Origin: Azoarcus olearius
Lineage (GTDB): Bacteria > Pseudomonadota > Gammaproteobacteria > Burkholderiales > Rhodocyclaceae
NCBI RefSeq assembly: GCF_001682385.1
Contig: NZ_CP016210.1
Location: forward strand, 3,038,001 to 3,102,000
Direction: 5' to 3'
DNA length: 64,000 nucleotides
Part shown: positions 45,661 to 55,208 of the stretch, piece by piece
Numbering within the stretch: the first letter of the stretch is position 1
Layout of the letters: each line of letters opens with the position of its first letter
The notes under the pieces: model-generated
Told to the model about the DNA's origin: nothing
Database searches by the model: none
Seen by the model: the letters and a program-made list of their open reading frames with translations, nothing else
Position numbers and translations under genes: made by a program

Positions 45661-46655
45661 CCCCCGAAGAAGGACTGGAGAATTCCGCCCTGCTGCTGCT
45701 GACGCTGGGCGCGGACGAAGCCTCGGAGGTGCTCAAGCACCTGGGCCCGCGCGAAGTGCAGAAGCTGGGCATGAAGATGGCCACGATGCCGGCGCAGCCG
45801 CGCAGCCGCGTGGAGCCGCTGCTCGAGGAGCTGGAATCGCACTTCGGCAAGGGGTCGCCGATCCACGCCGACGAGGAGCAGATCCGCCAGATGCTGACCA
45901 AGGCGCTGGGCGACGAGCGCGCGGCGCACCTGATCTCGCGCGTGCTGCAGGGCTCGGACACCGCGGGCATCGAGAGCCTGAAGTGGATGGATTCCGCCAC
46001 CGCGGCGGACCTGATCAAGAACGAGCACCCGCAGATCATCGCCACCATCCTGGTGCACCTCGAAACCGACCAGGCCGGCGAAATCCTCAAGTACTTCCCC
46101 GAGCGCCTGCGCAACGACGTGATCCTGCGCATCGCCACGCTGGACGGCGTGCAGCCGACCGCGCTGAAGGAACTGAACGACGCGCTGACCCGCATGCTGG
46201 CCGGTGCCTCCACGGTGAAGAAGGCGGCGATGGGCGGCGTGCGCCACGCGGCCGAAATCCTCAACTTCGTCGGCTCGGCGGTGGAAACCGCGGTGATCGA
46301 CAACGTGCGCGAATACGATCCGGACCTGGCGCAGAAGATTCTCGACGAGATGTTCGTGTTCGAGAACCTGATGGACATCGACGACCGCGGCATCCAGACC
46401 ATCCTGCGCGAGGTGCAGTCCGATTCGCTGATCGTCGCGCTGAAGGGCGCCTCGCCGGAACTGCGCGAGAAGGTGTTCAAGAACATGTCCAGCCGCGCGG
46501 CCGAGATGATGCGCGAAGACCTCGAAGCCAAGGGTCCGGTGCGCCTGTCCGAGGTCGAGGCCGAGCAGAAGGAAATCCTCAAGGTCGTGCGCCGTCTGGC
46601 GGAAGAAGGCCAGGTGATGCTCGCCGGCAAGGGAGGCGACGATGGCTTCGTGTAA
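45657..46655 (+). CDS. fliG: Flagellar motor switch protein FliG
   Basis: The protein has 332 residues with the three FliG domains: N-terminal FliF-binding (NSALLLLTLGADEASEVLKHLGP), middle with the EHPQIIATILVHL motif, and C-terminal with the torque-helix and charged residues (LREVQSDSLIVALKGASPELREKVFKNMSSRAAEMMREDLE). It couples proton flow to rotation and binds FliM and YcgR. Start overlaps the fliF stop (ATGA). Confidence 0.97.
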   Translation: MTPEEGLENSALLLLTLGADEASEVLKHLGPREVQKLGMKMATMPAQPRSRVEPLLEELESHFGKGSPIHADEEQIRQMLTKALGDERAAHLISRVLQGSDTAGIESLKWMDSATAADLIKNEHPQIIATILVHLETDQAGEILKYFPERLRNDVILRIATLDGVQPTALKELNDALTRMLAGASTVKKAAMGGVRHAAEILNFVGSAVETAVIDNVREYDPDLAQKILDEMFVFENLMDIDDRGIQTILREVQSDSLIVALKGASPELREKVFKNMSSRAAEMMREDLEAKGPVRLSEVEAEQKEILKVVRRLAEEGQVMLAGKGGDDGFV

Positions 46656-46688
46656 TTCCGCCGGCGCTGCCGCGGCTGGGAGCGGTCG

Positions 46689-47435
46689 ATGAGCATCTCG
46701 CGCCACCAGGCCGTCGGCGCCTACCGCCCGTGGGCGCCGCCCGCCTTTGACGGCGCGCCGGAGGCGGCGCCCCCCGAGGCCCCGCCGCCCGCCCCGGCCG
46801 AGCCGGAACCGGTGCCCGAACCGGCAACGCTCGACCCTGCCCTGCTCGCCGCACTCAACCTGCCCACCGCCGAAGACCTGGAGCGCATGCACGACGAAGC
46901 GCGCGCCAGCGGCCACGCCGAAGGCCTTGCCGCCGGACGCGAGGAAGGCCTGCGCAGCGGGCACGAAGAAGGCTTCGCGAAGGGCTACGCCGAGGGCAAG
47001 GCACTGGCGGAACAGCAGGCCGCCCGGCTGGGCGCATTGGCCGACGGCTTCGACCAGGCGATCAGCGCGGTGGATGCCGAGGTGGCGGAAGACCTGCTGG
47101 CGCTGGCGATCGAGATTGCGCGCCAGATGGTCCAGCACAGCCTGCTGCAGCACCCCCAGGGCGTGGTGGAAACCGTGCGCGCCGCGCTCGGCCAGTTGCC
47201 CCAGGCGCATGCGCAGATCCGCATCCACCCCGACGACGCCGCCCTGGTGCGCGAACACTTGGGCGAACAACTCGCCCACGCCGGCCAGCGCATCGTCGAA
47301 GACAGCGCGATCACGCCGGGCGGCTGCCGCATCGAATCGGCGGGTGCGCAGATCGACGCCACCATGGAAACCCGCTGGCGCCGCGTGCTCGAGAACATGG
47401 GCCGCCAGCACGCCGAATGGCAGCCCGGGGAATGA
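46689..47435 (+). CDS. fliH: Flagellar assembly protein FliH
   Basis: The protein has 248 residues. A Pro/Ala/Glu-rich N-terminus (about 15-50) precedes the GxxxG-like repeats ([32 protein letters not shown]) that form the FliH coiled coil. The C-terminus has the HRP2-type [10 protein letters not shown] region ([19 protein letters not shown]). It regulates the FliI ATPase at the export gate. Preceded by GGGAG, it lies 33 nt after fliG. Confidence 0.93.
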   Translation: MSISRHQAVGAYRPWAPPAFDGAPEAAPPEAPPPAPAEPEPVPEPATLDPALLAALNLPTAEDLERMHDEARASGHAEGLAAGREEGLRSGHEEGFAKGYAEGKALAEQQAARLGALADGFDQAISAVDAEVAEDLLALAIEIARQMVQHSLLQHPQGVVETVRAALGQLPQAHAQIRIHPDDAALVREHLGEQLAHAGQRIVEDSAITPGGCRIESAGAQIDATMETRWRRVLENMGRQHAEWQPGE

Positions 47436-47448
47436 GCGGAGACCGCTG

Positions 47449-48855
47449 ATGGACCGCTACGGAGCGCTCTGGCGCGCCTTCCTGCAGGACAACCGCAGCC
47501 TTGTCGAAGGCGCCAACCCCTTCCAGTACGCGGGGCGCCTCACGCGCATCAACGGCCTGGTGATGGAAGCCGCGGGGCTCAAGCTGCCGCTCGGCTCCGG
47601 CTGCCAGATCGTGGTGCCCGGCAGCGGCGCGGTAGAGGCGGAAGTGGTCGGCTTCAACGGCGAAAAGCTCTACATGATGCCGACCGACGACGTCTTCGGC
47701 CTCGCCCCGGGCGCCCAGGTGCTGCCGATGGAGAACAGCGTGCCGCGGCTGGTGCCCGGCAAGCGCCTCGGCCCCCGCCGGCGCGCGTCCGACCGCGCCA
47801 AACATCTGCCGGTGGGCGATGCGATGCTGGGCCGCGTGGTGGATGGCGCCGGCCGCCCGCTCGACGGCCTCGGCCCGCTCAACACGGTGGAGACGCGCTC
47901 GTTGCAGGGGCGCCCGGTCAACCCGCTCAACCGCGCCCCGATCGCGCAGCCGCTGGATGTCGGCATCCGCGCGATCAACAGCCTGCTCACCGTCGGCCGC
48001 GGCCAGCGCCTCGGCCTCTTCGCCGGTTCCGGCGTCGGCAAGTCGGTGCTGATCGGCATGATGGCGCGCTTCACCTCCGCGGACATCATCGTCGTCGGCC
48101 TGATCGGCGAACGGGGCCGCGAGGTGAAGGAATTCATCGAGCACAACCTCGGCGCCGAGGGCCGCAAGCGCTCGGTGGTCGTCGCCGCGCCAGCCGACAA
48201 CAGTCCGCTGATGCGGCTGCAGGGTGCCGCCTACGCCACCACCATCGCCGAGTATTTCCGCGACCAGGGCAAGCAGGTGCTGCTGATCATGGATTCGCTG
48301 ACCCGTTACGCGATGGCGCAACGCGAGATCGCGCTCGCGATCGGCGAGCCCCCGGTCACCCGCGGCTACCCGCCGTCGGTGTTCGCGCGCCTGCCGGCGC
48401 TGGTGGAGCGCGCCGGCAACGGCCCCGACGGCGGCGGCTCGATCACCGCCTTCTACACCGTGCTCGCCGAGGGCGACGACCAGCAGGACCCGATTGCCGA
48501 CTCGGCGCGTGCCATTCTCGACGGCCACTTCGTGCTGTCGCGCAACTTGGCCGACCAGGGCCACTACCCCGCGATCGACATCGAGCAATCGATCTCGCGC
48601 GCGATGCACACCCTGGTGGATAACGCCCACTTCGACCTCGTCCGCCGCTTCAAGCAGCTCTTCTCGCGCTACCAGCGCTCGCGCGACCTCATTGCGGTGG
48701 GAGCCTACCAGCCCGGCGCCGAACCGCTGCTCGACATGGCGGTGGCGCTCTACCCGCGGCTGGAAGCCTTCCTGCAGCAGCGGGTGGACGAGCGCGAACC
48801 CTACGACGGCGCCGTGATGAAGCTGGCGCAGTTGTTCGCCGGCACGCCGGGCTGA
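47449..48855 (+). CDS. fliI: Flagellum-specific ATPase FliI
   Basis: The protein has 468 residues, close to the F1 beta fold. Walker A is AGSGVGKS (192-199); further motifs are [38 protein letters not shown] and the [12 protein letters not shown] block. It forms a hexamer with FliH and FliJ at the export gate and helps unfold substrates. The frame is open far upstream over fliH, but the ATG at 47449 is where similarity starts, 13 nt after the fliH stop. Confidence 0.96.
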   Translation: MDRYGALWRAFLQDNRSLVEGANPFQYAGRLTRINGLVMEAAGLKLPLGSGCQIVVPGSGAVEAEVVGFNGEKLYMMPTDDVFGLAPGAQVLPMENSVPRLVPGKRLGPRRRASDRAKHLPVGDAMLGRVVDGAGRPLDGLGPLNTVETRSLQGRPVNPLNRAPIAQPLDVGIRAINSLLTVGRGQRLGLFAGSGVGKSVLIGMMARFTSADIIVVGLIGERGREVKEFIEHNLGAEGRKRSVVVAAPADNSPLMRLQGAAYATTIAEYFRDQGKQVLLIMDSLTRYAMAQREIALAIGEPPVTRGYPPSVFARLPALVERAGNGPDGGGSITAFYTVLAEGDDQQDPIADSARAILDGHFVLSRNLADQGHYPAIDIEQSISRAMHTLVDNAHFDLVRRFKQLFSRYQRSRDLIAVGAYQPGAEPLLDMAVALYPRLEAFLQQRVDEREPYDGAVMKLAQLFAGTPG

Positions 48856-48886
48856 CGTGGCGGCCGACGGCACAAGGAGGTGACAT

Positions 48887-48937
48887 ATGCCCCTGACACT
48901 GCCCGAAGCGAGGCGTAAAATCCGGCCGTTCCCGTAA
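48887..48937 (+). CDS. Possible 16-residue leader ORF with strong ribosome site
   Basis: The frame MPLTLPEARRKIRPFP ends in TAA and is preceded by AAGGAGG five to six bases before its ATG, a far better ribosome site than most genes here have. It lies in the 95-nt gap between fliI and fliJ and overlaps a putative sigma-70 promoter. It may be translated or be a chance frame exposed by a good Shine-Dalgarno sequence. No function is proposed. Confidence 0.3.
   Translation: MPLTLPEARRKIRPFP
48893..48921 (+). promoter_or_regulatory. Candidate sigma-70 promoter upstream of fliJ
   Basis: CTGACA (48893-48898) and TAAAAT (48916-48921) are 17 nt apart, each one base from the housekeeping consensus. 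The -10 lies 29 nt before the fliJ ATG. It would give fliJ a sigma-70 start inside a sigma-54 operon. Confidence 0.5.
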
Positions 48938-48950
48938 CCCTCCTCGCCTC

Positions 48951-49403
48951 ATGACCGGGAAATTTCCCCTCCAGCCCCTGCTCGACCTCGCCAACACGCG
49001 CATGGACGAGGCCGCCCGCCGCCTGGGCGAGCTGATCGCCTCCGAGCGTGACGGACAGAAAAAGCTCGAGATGCTGCAGGGCTATCGCGACGAATACCAC
49101 GGCCGCTTCATGGAAGCGGTGCGCAACGGCATCGGCCCCGACGCCTGGCGCAATTTCAGCGCCTTCATCGGCAAGCTCGACGATGCGATCGCGACCCAGC
49201 GCAAGATCGTCGAGCAGTCGCGCGACCGCACCGCGCAGGGCCAGGAGATCTGGCTCGCGCAGCGCAACCGGGTCAAGGCCTTCGATACCCTCTCCCAGCG
49301 CCACCAGGCCGGCGTCGCCCGCCAGGAAGCGAAGCGCGAGCAGAAGCTCAGCGACGAGCACACCGCGCGCCGCTACTCGGGCAGCGGTTCGGACGAGGTC
49401 TGA
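48951..49403 (+). CDS. fliJ: Flagellar protein FliJ
   Basis: The protein has 150 residues that are almost entirely helical and charged, consistent with the two-helix coiled coil of FliJ (FPLQPLLDLANTRMDEAARRLGELI at the N-terminus, VARQEAKREQKLSDEH near the C-terminus). FliJ sits in the FliI hexamer and links it to FlhA. Position after fliI supports the call. The start follows the fliI stop by 95 nt. Confidence 0.88.
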   Translation: MTGKFPLQPLLDLANTRMDEAARRLGELIASERDGQKKLEMLQGYRDEYHGRFMEAVRNGIGPDAWRNFSAFIGKLDDAIATQRKIVEQSRDRTAQGQEIWLAQRNRVKAFDTLSQRHQAGVARQEAKREQKLSDEHTARRYSGSGSDEV

Positions 49404-49416
49404 GCGAAACCGGGCC

Positions 49417-49431
49417 TGGCACAGGCCTTGC
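49417..49431 (+). promoter_or_regulatory. Sigma-54 promoter of fliK
   Basis: TGGCAC, AGGCC, TTGC: perfect for the core -24/-12 with GG and GC ten bases apart. It lies 40 nt before the fliK ATG, just after fliJ. Confidence 0.75.
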
Positions 49432-49470
49432 GTAGTAGCAGGCAAGACAGTCCGCTAAAGGTCCCCGACC

Positions 49471-50667
49471 ATGACCGCCACCGTCACTCAGACCGGCACC
49501 AAGTTCCCCTTCCTGCCCGCTGCGGCCGACACCAAGTCCGGCCGCACCGACCAAGGCTTCGCCCAGATGCTGCAAGGGCAGATGAGCAACCGCGCCAACC
49601 AGCAGGCGAGCCGCGGCGCCTATGCCGCCCACACCGAGAACGCCAGCCGCGCCGCGGCCTCCGAACGCGCCCGCGAGCCCGAACGGCCGCGCCAGAAGAC
49701 CGAGCGCGCCGCCGAAAACCGCCGTCCCGACCAGCCCGACGCTGCAGCCGAAGCCGGTGCCGAACAGGTGCGCGACAGCGCCCTGGAAGCCGGCGAGCGC
49801 ACCGCGCCCACTGCCGAAGCCACCGCCGCCGCGGCCGACGCGGCCGCCCAGCCGGCAACGCAGCAGCCGGCCGCGCCGGCAGAAGGCGCCACCGAACTTG
49901 CCGGCCTGCCGGCAGCGATTGCCGCCCTGCTCGCCGGCACCCAGGACGCCGCCGCCGAGCCTCCCGGCGACGAGACGAGCGGGTTGCTGCCGGCCGACAT
50001 CAGCGGCGACGCACTGGACACCGCGCTGCAGAACCCGGCCGGCAACGCCGCCCGCTTCGGCGCGGAAGCCGAAGCCGCACGCGCGGCGCAACTGGCGGCC
50101 CAGACCCAGGGCAAAACCGAAACGCTGCCCGGCAACGAGCGCCCGGCCGGCATCACCCAGGCGGGCGAGCTGCCGAACGGGCTGCACTTCGCGGCGGCGG
50201 TCAACCATCGCAGCACCGCCGCACAGCAACCGGCGGTGCCGCAGCTGCCGGTCAACACCCCCGCCGGCCAGGCCGCGTTCGCTGATGACGTGGGCGACCG
50301 CGTGATGTGGATGCTGGGCCGCGCGGAAAGCAAGGCCGAGCTGGTGCTGACGCCGCCGACGCTGGGCAAGGTGGAAGTGACGATCAACCTCAGCGGCGAC
50401 CAGACCACCGCGCAGTTCGTGGTGTCGTCGCAAGCCGCCCGCGATGCGCTCGAACAGGCCCTGCCCAAGCTGCGCGAAATCCTGCAGCAGTCCGGCATCA
50501 GCCTCGGCCAGACCAGTGTCGGCACTTCGGGCGAACAGCAGGCGGGCGGCAACGAAGGCGGTCAGCGCGGCCGCAGCGGCGGCGGTGGCGGCATCGAGGC
50601 TGCCGAGGGCGCCGCCGCGCAACGCTGGATCAGACAGTCCGACGGGATGGTCGACACTTTCGTCTGA
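49471..50667 (+). CDS. fliK: Flagellar hook-length control protein FliK
   Basis: The protein has 398 residues. Residues 1-270 are disordered and rich in Ala, Pro, Gln and Glu, the molecular ruler. The C-terminal Flg_hook domain (WMLGRAESKAELVLTPPTLGKVEVTINLSGDQTTAQFVVSSQ, then LPKLREILQQSGISLGQTSV) switches FlhB export specificity when the hook is complete. It has its own sigma-54 site. This is the main FliK; another FliK-like gene lies at 34.2 kb. A hairpin follows it before fliL. Confidence 0.9.
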   Translation: MTATVTQTGTKFPFLPAAADTKSGRTDQGFAQMLQGQMSNRANQQASRGAYAAHTENASRAAASERAREPERPRQKTERAAENRRPDQPDAAAEAGAEQVRDSALEAGERTAPTAEATAAAADAAAQPATQQPAAPAEGATELAGLPAAIAALLAGTQDAAAEPPGDETSGLLPADISGDALDTALQNPAGNAARFGAEAEAARAAQLAAQTQGKTETLPGNERPAGITQAGELPNGLHFAAAVNHRSTAAQQPAVPQLPVNTPAGQAAFADDVGDRVMWMLGRAESKAELVLTPPTLGKVEVTINLSGDQTTAQFVVSSQAARDALEQALPKLREILQQSGISLGQTSVGTSGEQQAGGNEGGQRGRSGGGGGIEAAEGAAAQRWIRQSDGMVDTFV

Positions 50668-50676
50668 GGGCGGAAT

Positions 50677-50700
50677 TGGGGCACGTCTGCCCCACTTTTC
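50677..50700 (+). terminator. Weak terminator between fliK and fliL
   Basis: TGGGGCA and TGCCCCA form a 7-bp stem with a 4-nt loop, followed by CTTTTCC. It could limit read-through into fliL. Confidence 0.5.
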
Positions 50701-50757
50701 CGTGCTTGGCGCGTGCGATGATCCGGGATAATGGCAACGTAACCACAGGAGAATCGC

Positions 50758-51339
50758 ATGGCGAAGGCGCCAGCCAAACCCGAAGCGGCCACCGAGGCCC
50801 CCGCCCCCAGGAAGAGCGGCAAGCTCTTGCTCATCATCCTCATCCTGCTGGTGGTGGTGCTCATCATCGTGGCCGTCGGTGTCGGCGTGCTCGTCCTGCT
50901 CAAGGGCAAGGGCGGTGGCGGCGACAGCCATGCGCCCGAAGCCCAGCACGCGCCCGCGCCGCCCCCGCCGGCGGCGACCGCGGTGGATCTGTCCAAGCCG
51001 CCCTCCTTCGTCACGCTCGAACCCTTCACGGTCAACCTGCAGCGCGACGAGGGCGACCACTACCTGCAGGCCGTGGTGGTGCTGCGCGTGGCCGATGCCA
51101 AGACCGCGGAAAGCCTGAAGGGCTTCATGCCGGAGATCCGCCACCGCATCAACCTGCTGCTGTCGAGCAAACTGCCGTCGCAACTGTCCACCATCGATGG
51201 GCGGGAGACGCTCGCGATCGAGATCGTCGACCAGTCCAACGACGCGCTCGGCTTCCCGCCCCCGCGTGAAGCCAACCGCCGCGCACCGCCGACCGGGCCG
51301 ATCCAGGCGGTGCTGTTCAACTCCTTCATCATCCAGTAA
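50758..51339 (+). CDS. fliL: Flagellar basal-body protein FliL
   Basis: The protein has 193 residues. A Lys/Ala/Pro-rich cytoplasmic start leads to one membrane helix (about 24-48, LLLIILILLVVVLIIVAVGV), a flexible linker rich in His and Pro, and a periplasmic FliL domain beginning SKPPSFVTLEPFTVNLQRDEG. It rings the stator and raises motor torque. It heads fliLMNOPQR. A GATAAT-like element lies about 30 nt upstream but without a good -35. Confidence 0.93.
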   Translation: MAKAPAKPEAATEAPAPRKSGKLLLIILILLVVVLIIVAVGVGVLVLLKGKGGGGDSHAPEAQHAPAPPPPAATAVDLSKPPSFVTLEPFTVNLQRDEGDHYLQAVVVLRVADAKTAESLKGFMPEIRHRINLLLSSKLPSQLSTIDGRETLAIEIVDQSNDALGFPPPREANRRAPPTGPIQAVLFNSFIIQ

Positions 51340-51353
51340 GCGGAGACGCCGCC

Positions 51354-52364
51354 ATGTCTTCGGATTTTCTCTCCCAGGAAGAAGTCGACGCCCTGCTGCG
51401 CGGCGTCAACGGGGAGAGCGATGACGGCGGCGGCGCCGAGGTCGAGCAAGGGGGCGTACGCCCCTACAACCTCGCCACGCAGGAACGCATCGTCCGTGGG
51501 CGCATGCCCACGATGGAGCTGATCAACGAGCGGTTCGCGCGCTACCTGCGCATCGGCCTGTTCAACTACATGCACCGCAACGCCGAGGTGTCGGTGGGGC
51601 CGATCAAGGTGCAGAAGTACGCCGAGTTCGTGCGCAACCTGGTGGTGCCGACCAACCTCAACCTGGTGCTGGGCAAACCCTTGCGCGGCACCGGCCTGGT
51701 GGTGTTCGACCCCAACCTGGTGTTCCTGGTGGTGGACAACATGTTCGGCGGCGACGGCCGCTTCCACACCCGGGTGGAAGGGCGCGACTTCACGCCCACC
51801 GAGCAGCGCATCATCCAGGGCATGCTCAACGTGGTGTTCACCGAGTACGCCAAGGCCTGGGCGCCGGTGTTCAAGCTCGAGCTGGAATATGTGCGCTCGG
51901 AGATGAACTCGCAGTTCGCCAACATCGCCACGCCGTCGGAAATCGTGGTGTCCACCAGCTTTTCGCTGGAGCTGGGCGGCGCGCAGGCGGAGATGCACAT
52001 CTGCTTCCCCTACTCGATGGTGGAGCCGATCCGCGACCTGCTCTACTCGACGATGCAGAGCGACCACCTCACCCAGGACCGGCGCTGGATCACGCTGCTG
52101 TCGCGCCAGCTGCAGACGGCAGAGGTGGAACTCACGTGCAACCTCGGCACCGCGCGCGTCACGCTGCGCGACATCGTCAACATGCGGGTGGGCGACGTGA
52201 TTCCGCTGCAGGTTTCCGAACTGCTGCAGGCCACCGTGGATGGCGTGCCGGTGCTGGAGTGCCGCTACGGCACCCAGAACGGCCAGTTCGCCTTCAAGGT
52301 GGATCGCTTCCTGAGCCCGGACGAGACCGACGCCCCCAAGATTCCTGGAGCCACAAATGGCTGA
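51354..52364 (+). CDS. fliM: Flagellar motor switch protein FliM
   Basis: The protein has 336 residues. The N-terminal CheY-P-binding motif (SQEEVDALLRGV) is near residues 6-17. The middle CheC-like domain holds MPTMELINERFARYLRIGL and the conserved GGDGRFHTRVEGRDFTPTEQRI. The C-terminus is a SpoA-type domain (GTARVTLRDIVNMRVGDVIPL). It sits in the C-ring and binds CheY-P to set rotation sense. It overlaps fliN by eight nt. Confidence 0.96.
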   Translation: MSSDFLSQEEVDALLRGVNGESDDGGGAEVEQGGVRPYNLATQERIVRGRMPTMELINERFARYLRIGLFNYMHRNAEVSVGPIKVQKYAEFVRNLVVPTNLNLVLGKPLRGTGLVVFDPNLVFLVVDNMFGGDGRFHTRVEGRDFTPTEQRIIQGMLNVVFTEYAKAWAPVFKLELEYVRSEMNSQFANIATPSEIVVSTSFSLELGGAQAEMHICFPYSMVEPIRDLLYSTMQSDHLTQDRRWITLLSRQLQTAEVELTCNLGTARVTLRDIVNMRVGDVIPLQVSELLQATVDGVPVLECRYGTQNGQFAFKVDRFLSPDETDAPKIPGATNG

Positions 52365-52836
52365 CAACGACGACGAAAACCAGATCTCCGAAGACGATTG
52401 GGCTGCCGCGATGCAGGAGCAGGCCAGCGCCGAGGCGGGCATGGACGCAGAATCCGCGCGCGTCGCGGCCGACCTGGCCGCAGCGGCCGCCTTCGACGAA
52501 TCGCCCTATCAGGCCAAGCCGGCGAGCCAGATCTTCGAGGACTTCGGCTCGTCCGGCGCCAAGCCGGGGGCGCTCAACGACTTCGACATGATCCTGGACA
52601 TCCCGGTCCAGCTCACCGTCGAACTCGGCCGTACCAAGCTGTCCATCCGCAACCTGCTGCAGCTGGCCCACGGCTCGGTGGTGGAACTCGACGGCCTCGC
52701 CGGCGAGCCGATGGACGTGCTGGTGAACGGTACCCTGATCGCGCAGGGCGAGGTCGTGGTGGTGAACGACAAGTTCGGCATCCGCCTGACCGACATCATC
52801 ACGCCCGCCGAACGCATGCGGAAGATACGACACTGA
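52357..52836 (+). CDS. fliN: Flagellar motor switch protein FliN
   Basis: The protein has 159 residues. An acidic N-terminus of about 75 residues is longer than in enteric FliN. The C-terminal SpoA domain (MILDIPVQLTVELGRTKLSIRNLLQLAHGSVVELDGLAGEPMDVLVNGTLIAQGEVVVV) is the C-ring part that binds FliM and FliH. Its stop overlaps the likely fliO start. Confidence 0.95.
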   Translation: MADNDDENQISEDDWAAAMQEQASAEAGMDAESARVAADLAAAAAFDESPYQAKPASQIFEDFGSSGAKPGALNDFDMILDIPVQLTVELGRTKLSIRNLLQLAHGSVVELDGLAGEPMDVLVNGTLIAQGEVVVVNDKFGIRLTDIITPAERMRKIRH

Positions 52837-53321
52837 GCCTGACCGCCCGCCCCGCCACCCTCGCACGCCCCGCCCGCGCCTCCGCGCGGCGGGGCGTCCG
52901 CTCATGCGCGGCCGTGCTCGCGCTGTATGGCGGCGCCGTTGCAGCGGCGGACAGCGCAGCCGCCGCCCCCCCGGAACTCGCGGGCAGCATCGGCCAGATG
53001 CTCGGCGGCCTCGCGGTCGTCATCGCGCTGCTGTTCGGTTGCCTGTGGGTGCTCAAGCGGCTGGCAACGCCGCGTGGTGCGGCCGCCGCGGTGAAGGTGC
53101 TCGGCGCCGCCGCCGTCGGCCCGCGCGAGCGCGTGGTGCTGGTCGAAGTGGGCAAGGACGTGCTGGTGCTGGGCGTCGCGCCCGGCAATGTGCGCACGCT
53201 GCACGTCATTCCCCTCGCCGAACTGCCGCCCCCGCCCGCCCAGAACGGGCCGCTGAAAGGCGGCGCCGATTTTTCCAGCTGGCTCAAGCAATCCCTGGAG
53301 CGCCGCAAGGATGCACCCTGA
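52833..53321 (+). CDS. fliO: Flagellar biosynthesis protein FliO (start uncertain, non-ATG)
   Basis: About 162 residues. A membrane helix ([25 protein letters not shown]) is followed by a FliO cytoplasmic domain ([37 protein letters not shown]). Before it is a signal-peptide-like stretch ([18 protein letters not shown]). No in-frame ATG exists between the fliN stop region and that stretch: the nearest options are CTG at 52833, which overlaps the fliN stop, and GTG at 52914, which would remove most of the leader. FliO helps assemble the FliP ring of the export gate. The stop overlaps fliP by 11 nt. Confidence 0.8.
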   Translation: MSLTARPATLARPARASARRGVRSCAAVLALYGGAVAAADSAAAAPPELAGSIGQMLGGLAVVIALLFGCLWVLKRLATPRGAAAAVKVLGAAAVGPRERVVLVEVGKDVLVLGVAPGNVRTLHVIPLAELPPPPAQNGPLKGGADFSSWLKQSLERRKDAP

Positions 53322-54087
53322 GTTCCACCGCGCGCCGTCGGGCGCGCGCGCCTTTTTCCGCCTGATCCTGCCGCTGGCGCTGCTGCTGGCGCCCTTCGCG
53401 GCCGCCGCCCAGGGCCTGCCGGCGCTCAACAGCACGCCGGGGCCGGGCGGCAGCACCAATTACAGCCTGCCGGTGCAGACGCTGGCGCTGCTGACGCTGC
53501 TGAGCTTCATCCCGGCGCTGGTGCTGATGATGACCAGCTTCACGCGCATCATCATCGTGTTCTCGCTGCTGCGGCAGGCGATCGGCACCCAGACCTCGCC
53601 GCCCAACCAGGTGCTGCTCGGGCTGGCGCTGTTCCTCACCTTCTTCATCATGGCGCCGGTGGCGGACAAGGTTTACCTGGAAGCCTACCAGCCGATGTCC
53701 GAAGGCCGGATCAGCTTCGAGCAGGCGCTCGAGCGCGCCACCGTGCCGGTCAAGGCCTTCATGCTGAAGCAGGTGCGCGAGCCCGACCTCAGCCTGTTCA
53801 CCGGGCTGGCCAAGCATCCGCCGGTGGAGAAAGCCGAAGACCTGCCGATGCGCGTGGTGGTGCCCGCCTTCGTCACCTCGGAGCTGAAGACCGCGTTCCA
53901 GATCGGCTTCATCGTCTTCATCCCCTTCATCATCATCGACATGGTGGTGGCCTCGGTGCTGATGTCGATGGGGATGATGATGATGTCGCCGGTCATTGTT
54001 TCGCTGCCGTTCAAGATCATGCTGTTCGTGCTGGTCGATGGCTGGACGCTGCTGATCGGCTCGCTGGTGCAGAGCTTCGCCGTCTAG
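53311..54087 (+). CDS. fliP: Flagellar export gate protein FliP
   Basis: The protein has 258 residues with a signal peptide (about 1-32) and four membrane helices. Conserved stretches are [48 protein letters not shown] and [18 protein letters not shown]. It forms the five-membered ring of the FliPQR gate through which flagellar subunits pass. Starts inside fliO. Confidence 0.97.
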   Translation: MHPEFHRAPSGARAFFRLILPLALLLAPFAAAAQGLPALNSTPGPGGSTNYSLPVQTLALLTLLSFIPALVLMMTSFTRIIIVFSLLRQAIGTQTSPPNQVLLGLALFLTFFIMAPVADKVYLEAYQPMSEGRISFEQALERATVPVKAFMLKQVREPDLSLFTGLAKHPPVEKAEDLPMRVVVPAFVTSELKTAFQIGFIVFIPFIIIDMVVASVLMSMGMMMMSPVIVSLPFKIMLFVLVDGWTLLIGSLVQSFAV

Positions 54088-54100
54088 GAGACCCTCGCCC

Positions 54101-54370
54101 ATGACACCCACCGCCGTCATCGAACTCGGCCGCCAGGCCATCGAAGTCACGCTGCTGGTGTCCGCGCCGCTGTTCCTCGCCGCGCTGGTCACCGGTCTCA
54201 TCATCAGCATCTTCCAGGCCGCCACCCAGATCAACGAGATGACGCTCTCGTTCGTGCCGAAGATCGTGGTGATGTTCGTCACCCTGGTGCTCGCGGGGCC
54301 GTGGATGATCACGATGCTCACCGACTTCATGCGCCGGCTGTTCGAATCCATTCCGACGATGATCGGATGA
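54101..54370 (+). CDS. fliQ: Flagellar export gate protein FliQ
   Basis: The protein has 89 residues with two membrane helices (LLVSAPLFLAALVTGLIISIFQAATQINE and IVVMFVTLVLAGPWMITML). Four copies pack around the FliP ring. It is 13 nt after fliP and 22 nt before fliR. Confidence 0.96.
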   Translation: MTPTAVIELGRQAIEVTLLVSAPLFLAALVTGLIISIFQAATQINEMTLSFVPKIVVMFVTLVLAGPWMITMLTDFMRRLFESIPTMIG

Positions 54371-54392
54371 GCGTGGCGCGCCGCCGCTCCGC

Positions 54393-55205
54393 ATGATCAG
54401 CGTCACTTCGGCCCAGCTCGACGCCTGGCTCGCGGCGCTGATGTTTCCGCTCGCGCGCCTGCTGGGGCTTTTTGCCACCGCGCCGGTGTTCTCCAACCGC
54501 GCGATTCCGGTCCGCATCCGGCTGACGATGGCGCTGGGCATCGCGCTTGCGCTGTTGCCCGTCCTGCCCGCGATGCCGCAGACGCCGCCGGGCGGCGGCA
54601 TCGGCCTGCTGGTCATGGTGCAGCAGATGTTCATCGGCATCGCGATCGGCTTCATGATCCGCATCGTGTTCGCGGCGATCGACATGGCCGGTTCGCTGAT
54701 CGGGATGCAGATGGGCCTGTCGTTCGCGGTGTTCTTCGACCCCGACGCCGGCGGTCAGACCGCGGTGCTGTCCGATTTCCTCAGCCTCGTCGCCACGCTG
54801 CTGTTCCTGTCGATCAACGGCCACCTGATGCTGGTGGCAGCGCTGATACGCAGCTTCGAATGGCTGCCGATCGGGCTCAACGTGGTCAGCGCGTCGGGCT
54901 GGGCCTACATCGCGCGCGCCGGCGCGGCGGTGTTTGCCACCGGCCTGCTGCTGTCGCTGCCCATCGTCGCGGTGCTGCTGGTGGCCAACATCGCGCTCGG
55001 CATCCTCACCCGCGCCGCGCCCCAGCTCAACCTGTTCGCCATCGGTTTTCCGGTCACGCTGGCGATGGGCTTCATGGGGCTGATCCTGATCATGACCAAC
55101 TTCGGCCCGGTGGTGGTCAGCCTGTTCGAACACGGCTTCGACACCATCTCGGCGATGCTCGAAGCGCTCGCGCCGCTGCCTCCCGCGCCCACGCCGCCGC
55201 GCTGA
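54393..55205 (+). CDS. fliR: Flagellar export gate protein FliR
   Basis: The protein has 270 residues with six hydrophobic helices and family motifs RLLGLFATAPVFSNRAIPVRIRLTMALGIAL and LSFAVFFDPDAGGQTAVLSDFLSL. It is the single-copy gate subunit that closes the FliPQ ring. Last gene of the plus-strand operon; its stop is three bases from the end of the convergent lipoprotein gene. Confidence 0.96.
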   Translation: MISVTSAQLDAWLAALMFPLARLLGLFATAPVFSNRAIPVRIRLTMALGIALALLPVLPAMPQTPPGGGIGLLVMVQQMFIGIAIGFMIRIVFAAIDMAGSLIGMQMGLSFAVFFDPDAGGQTAVLSDFLSLVATLLFLSINGHLMLVAALIRSFEWLPIGLNVVSASGWAYIARAGAAVFATGLLLSLPIVAVLLVANIALGILTRAAPQLNLFAIGFPVTLAMGFMGLILIMTNFGPVVVSLFEHGFDTISAMLEALAPLPPAPTPPR

Positions 55206-55208
55206 ACT

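Noticed and set aside
50720-50745. Sigma-28 promoter before fliL
   Set aside because: A GATAA-like -10 exists, but no TAAAG element lies 11 nt upstream.
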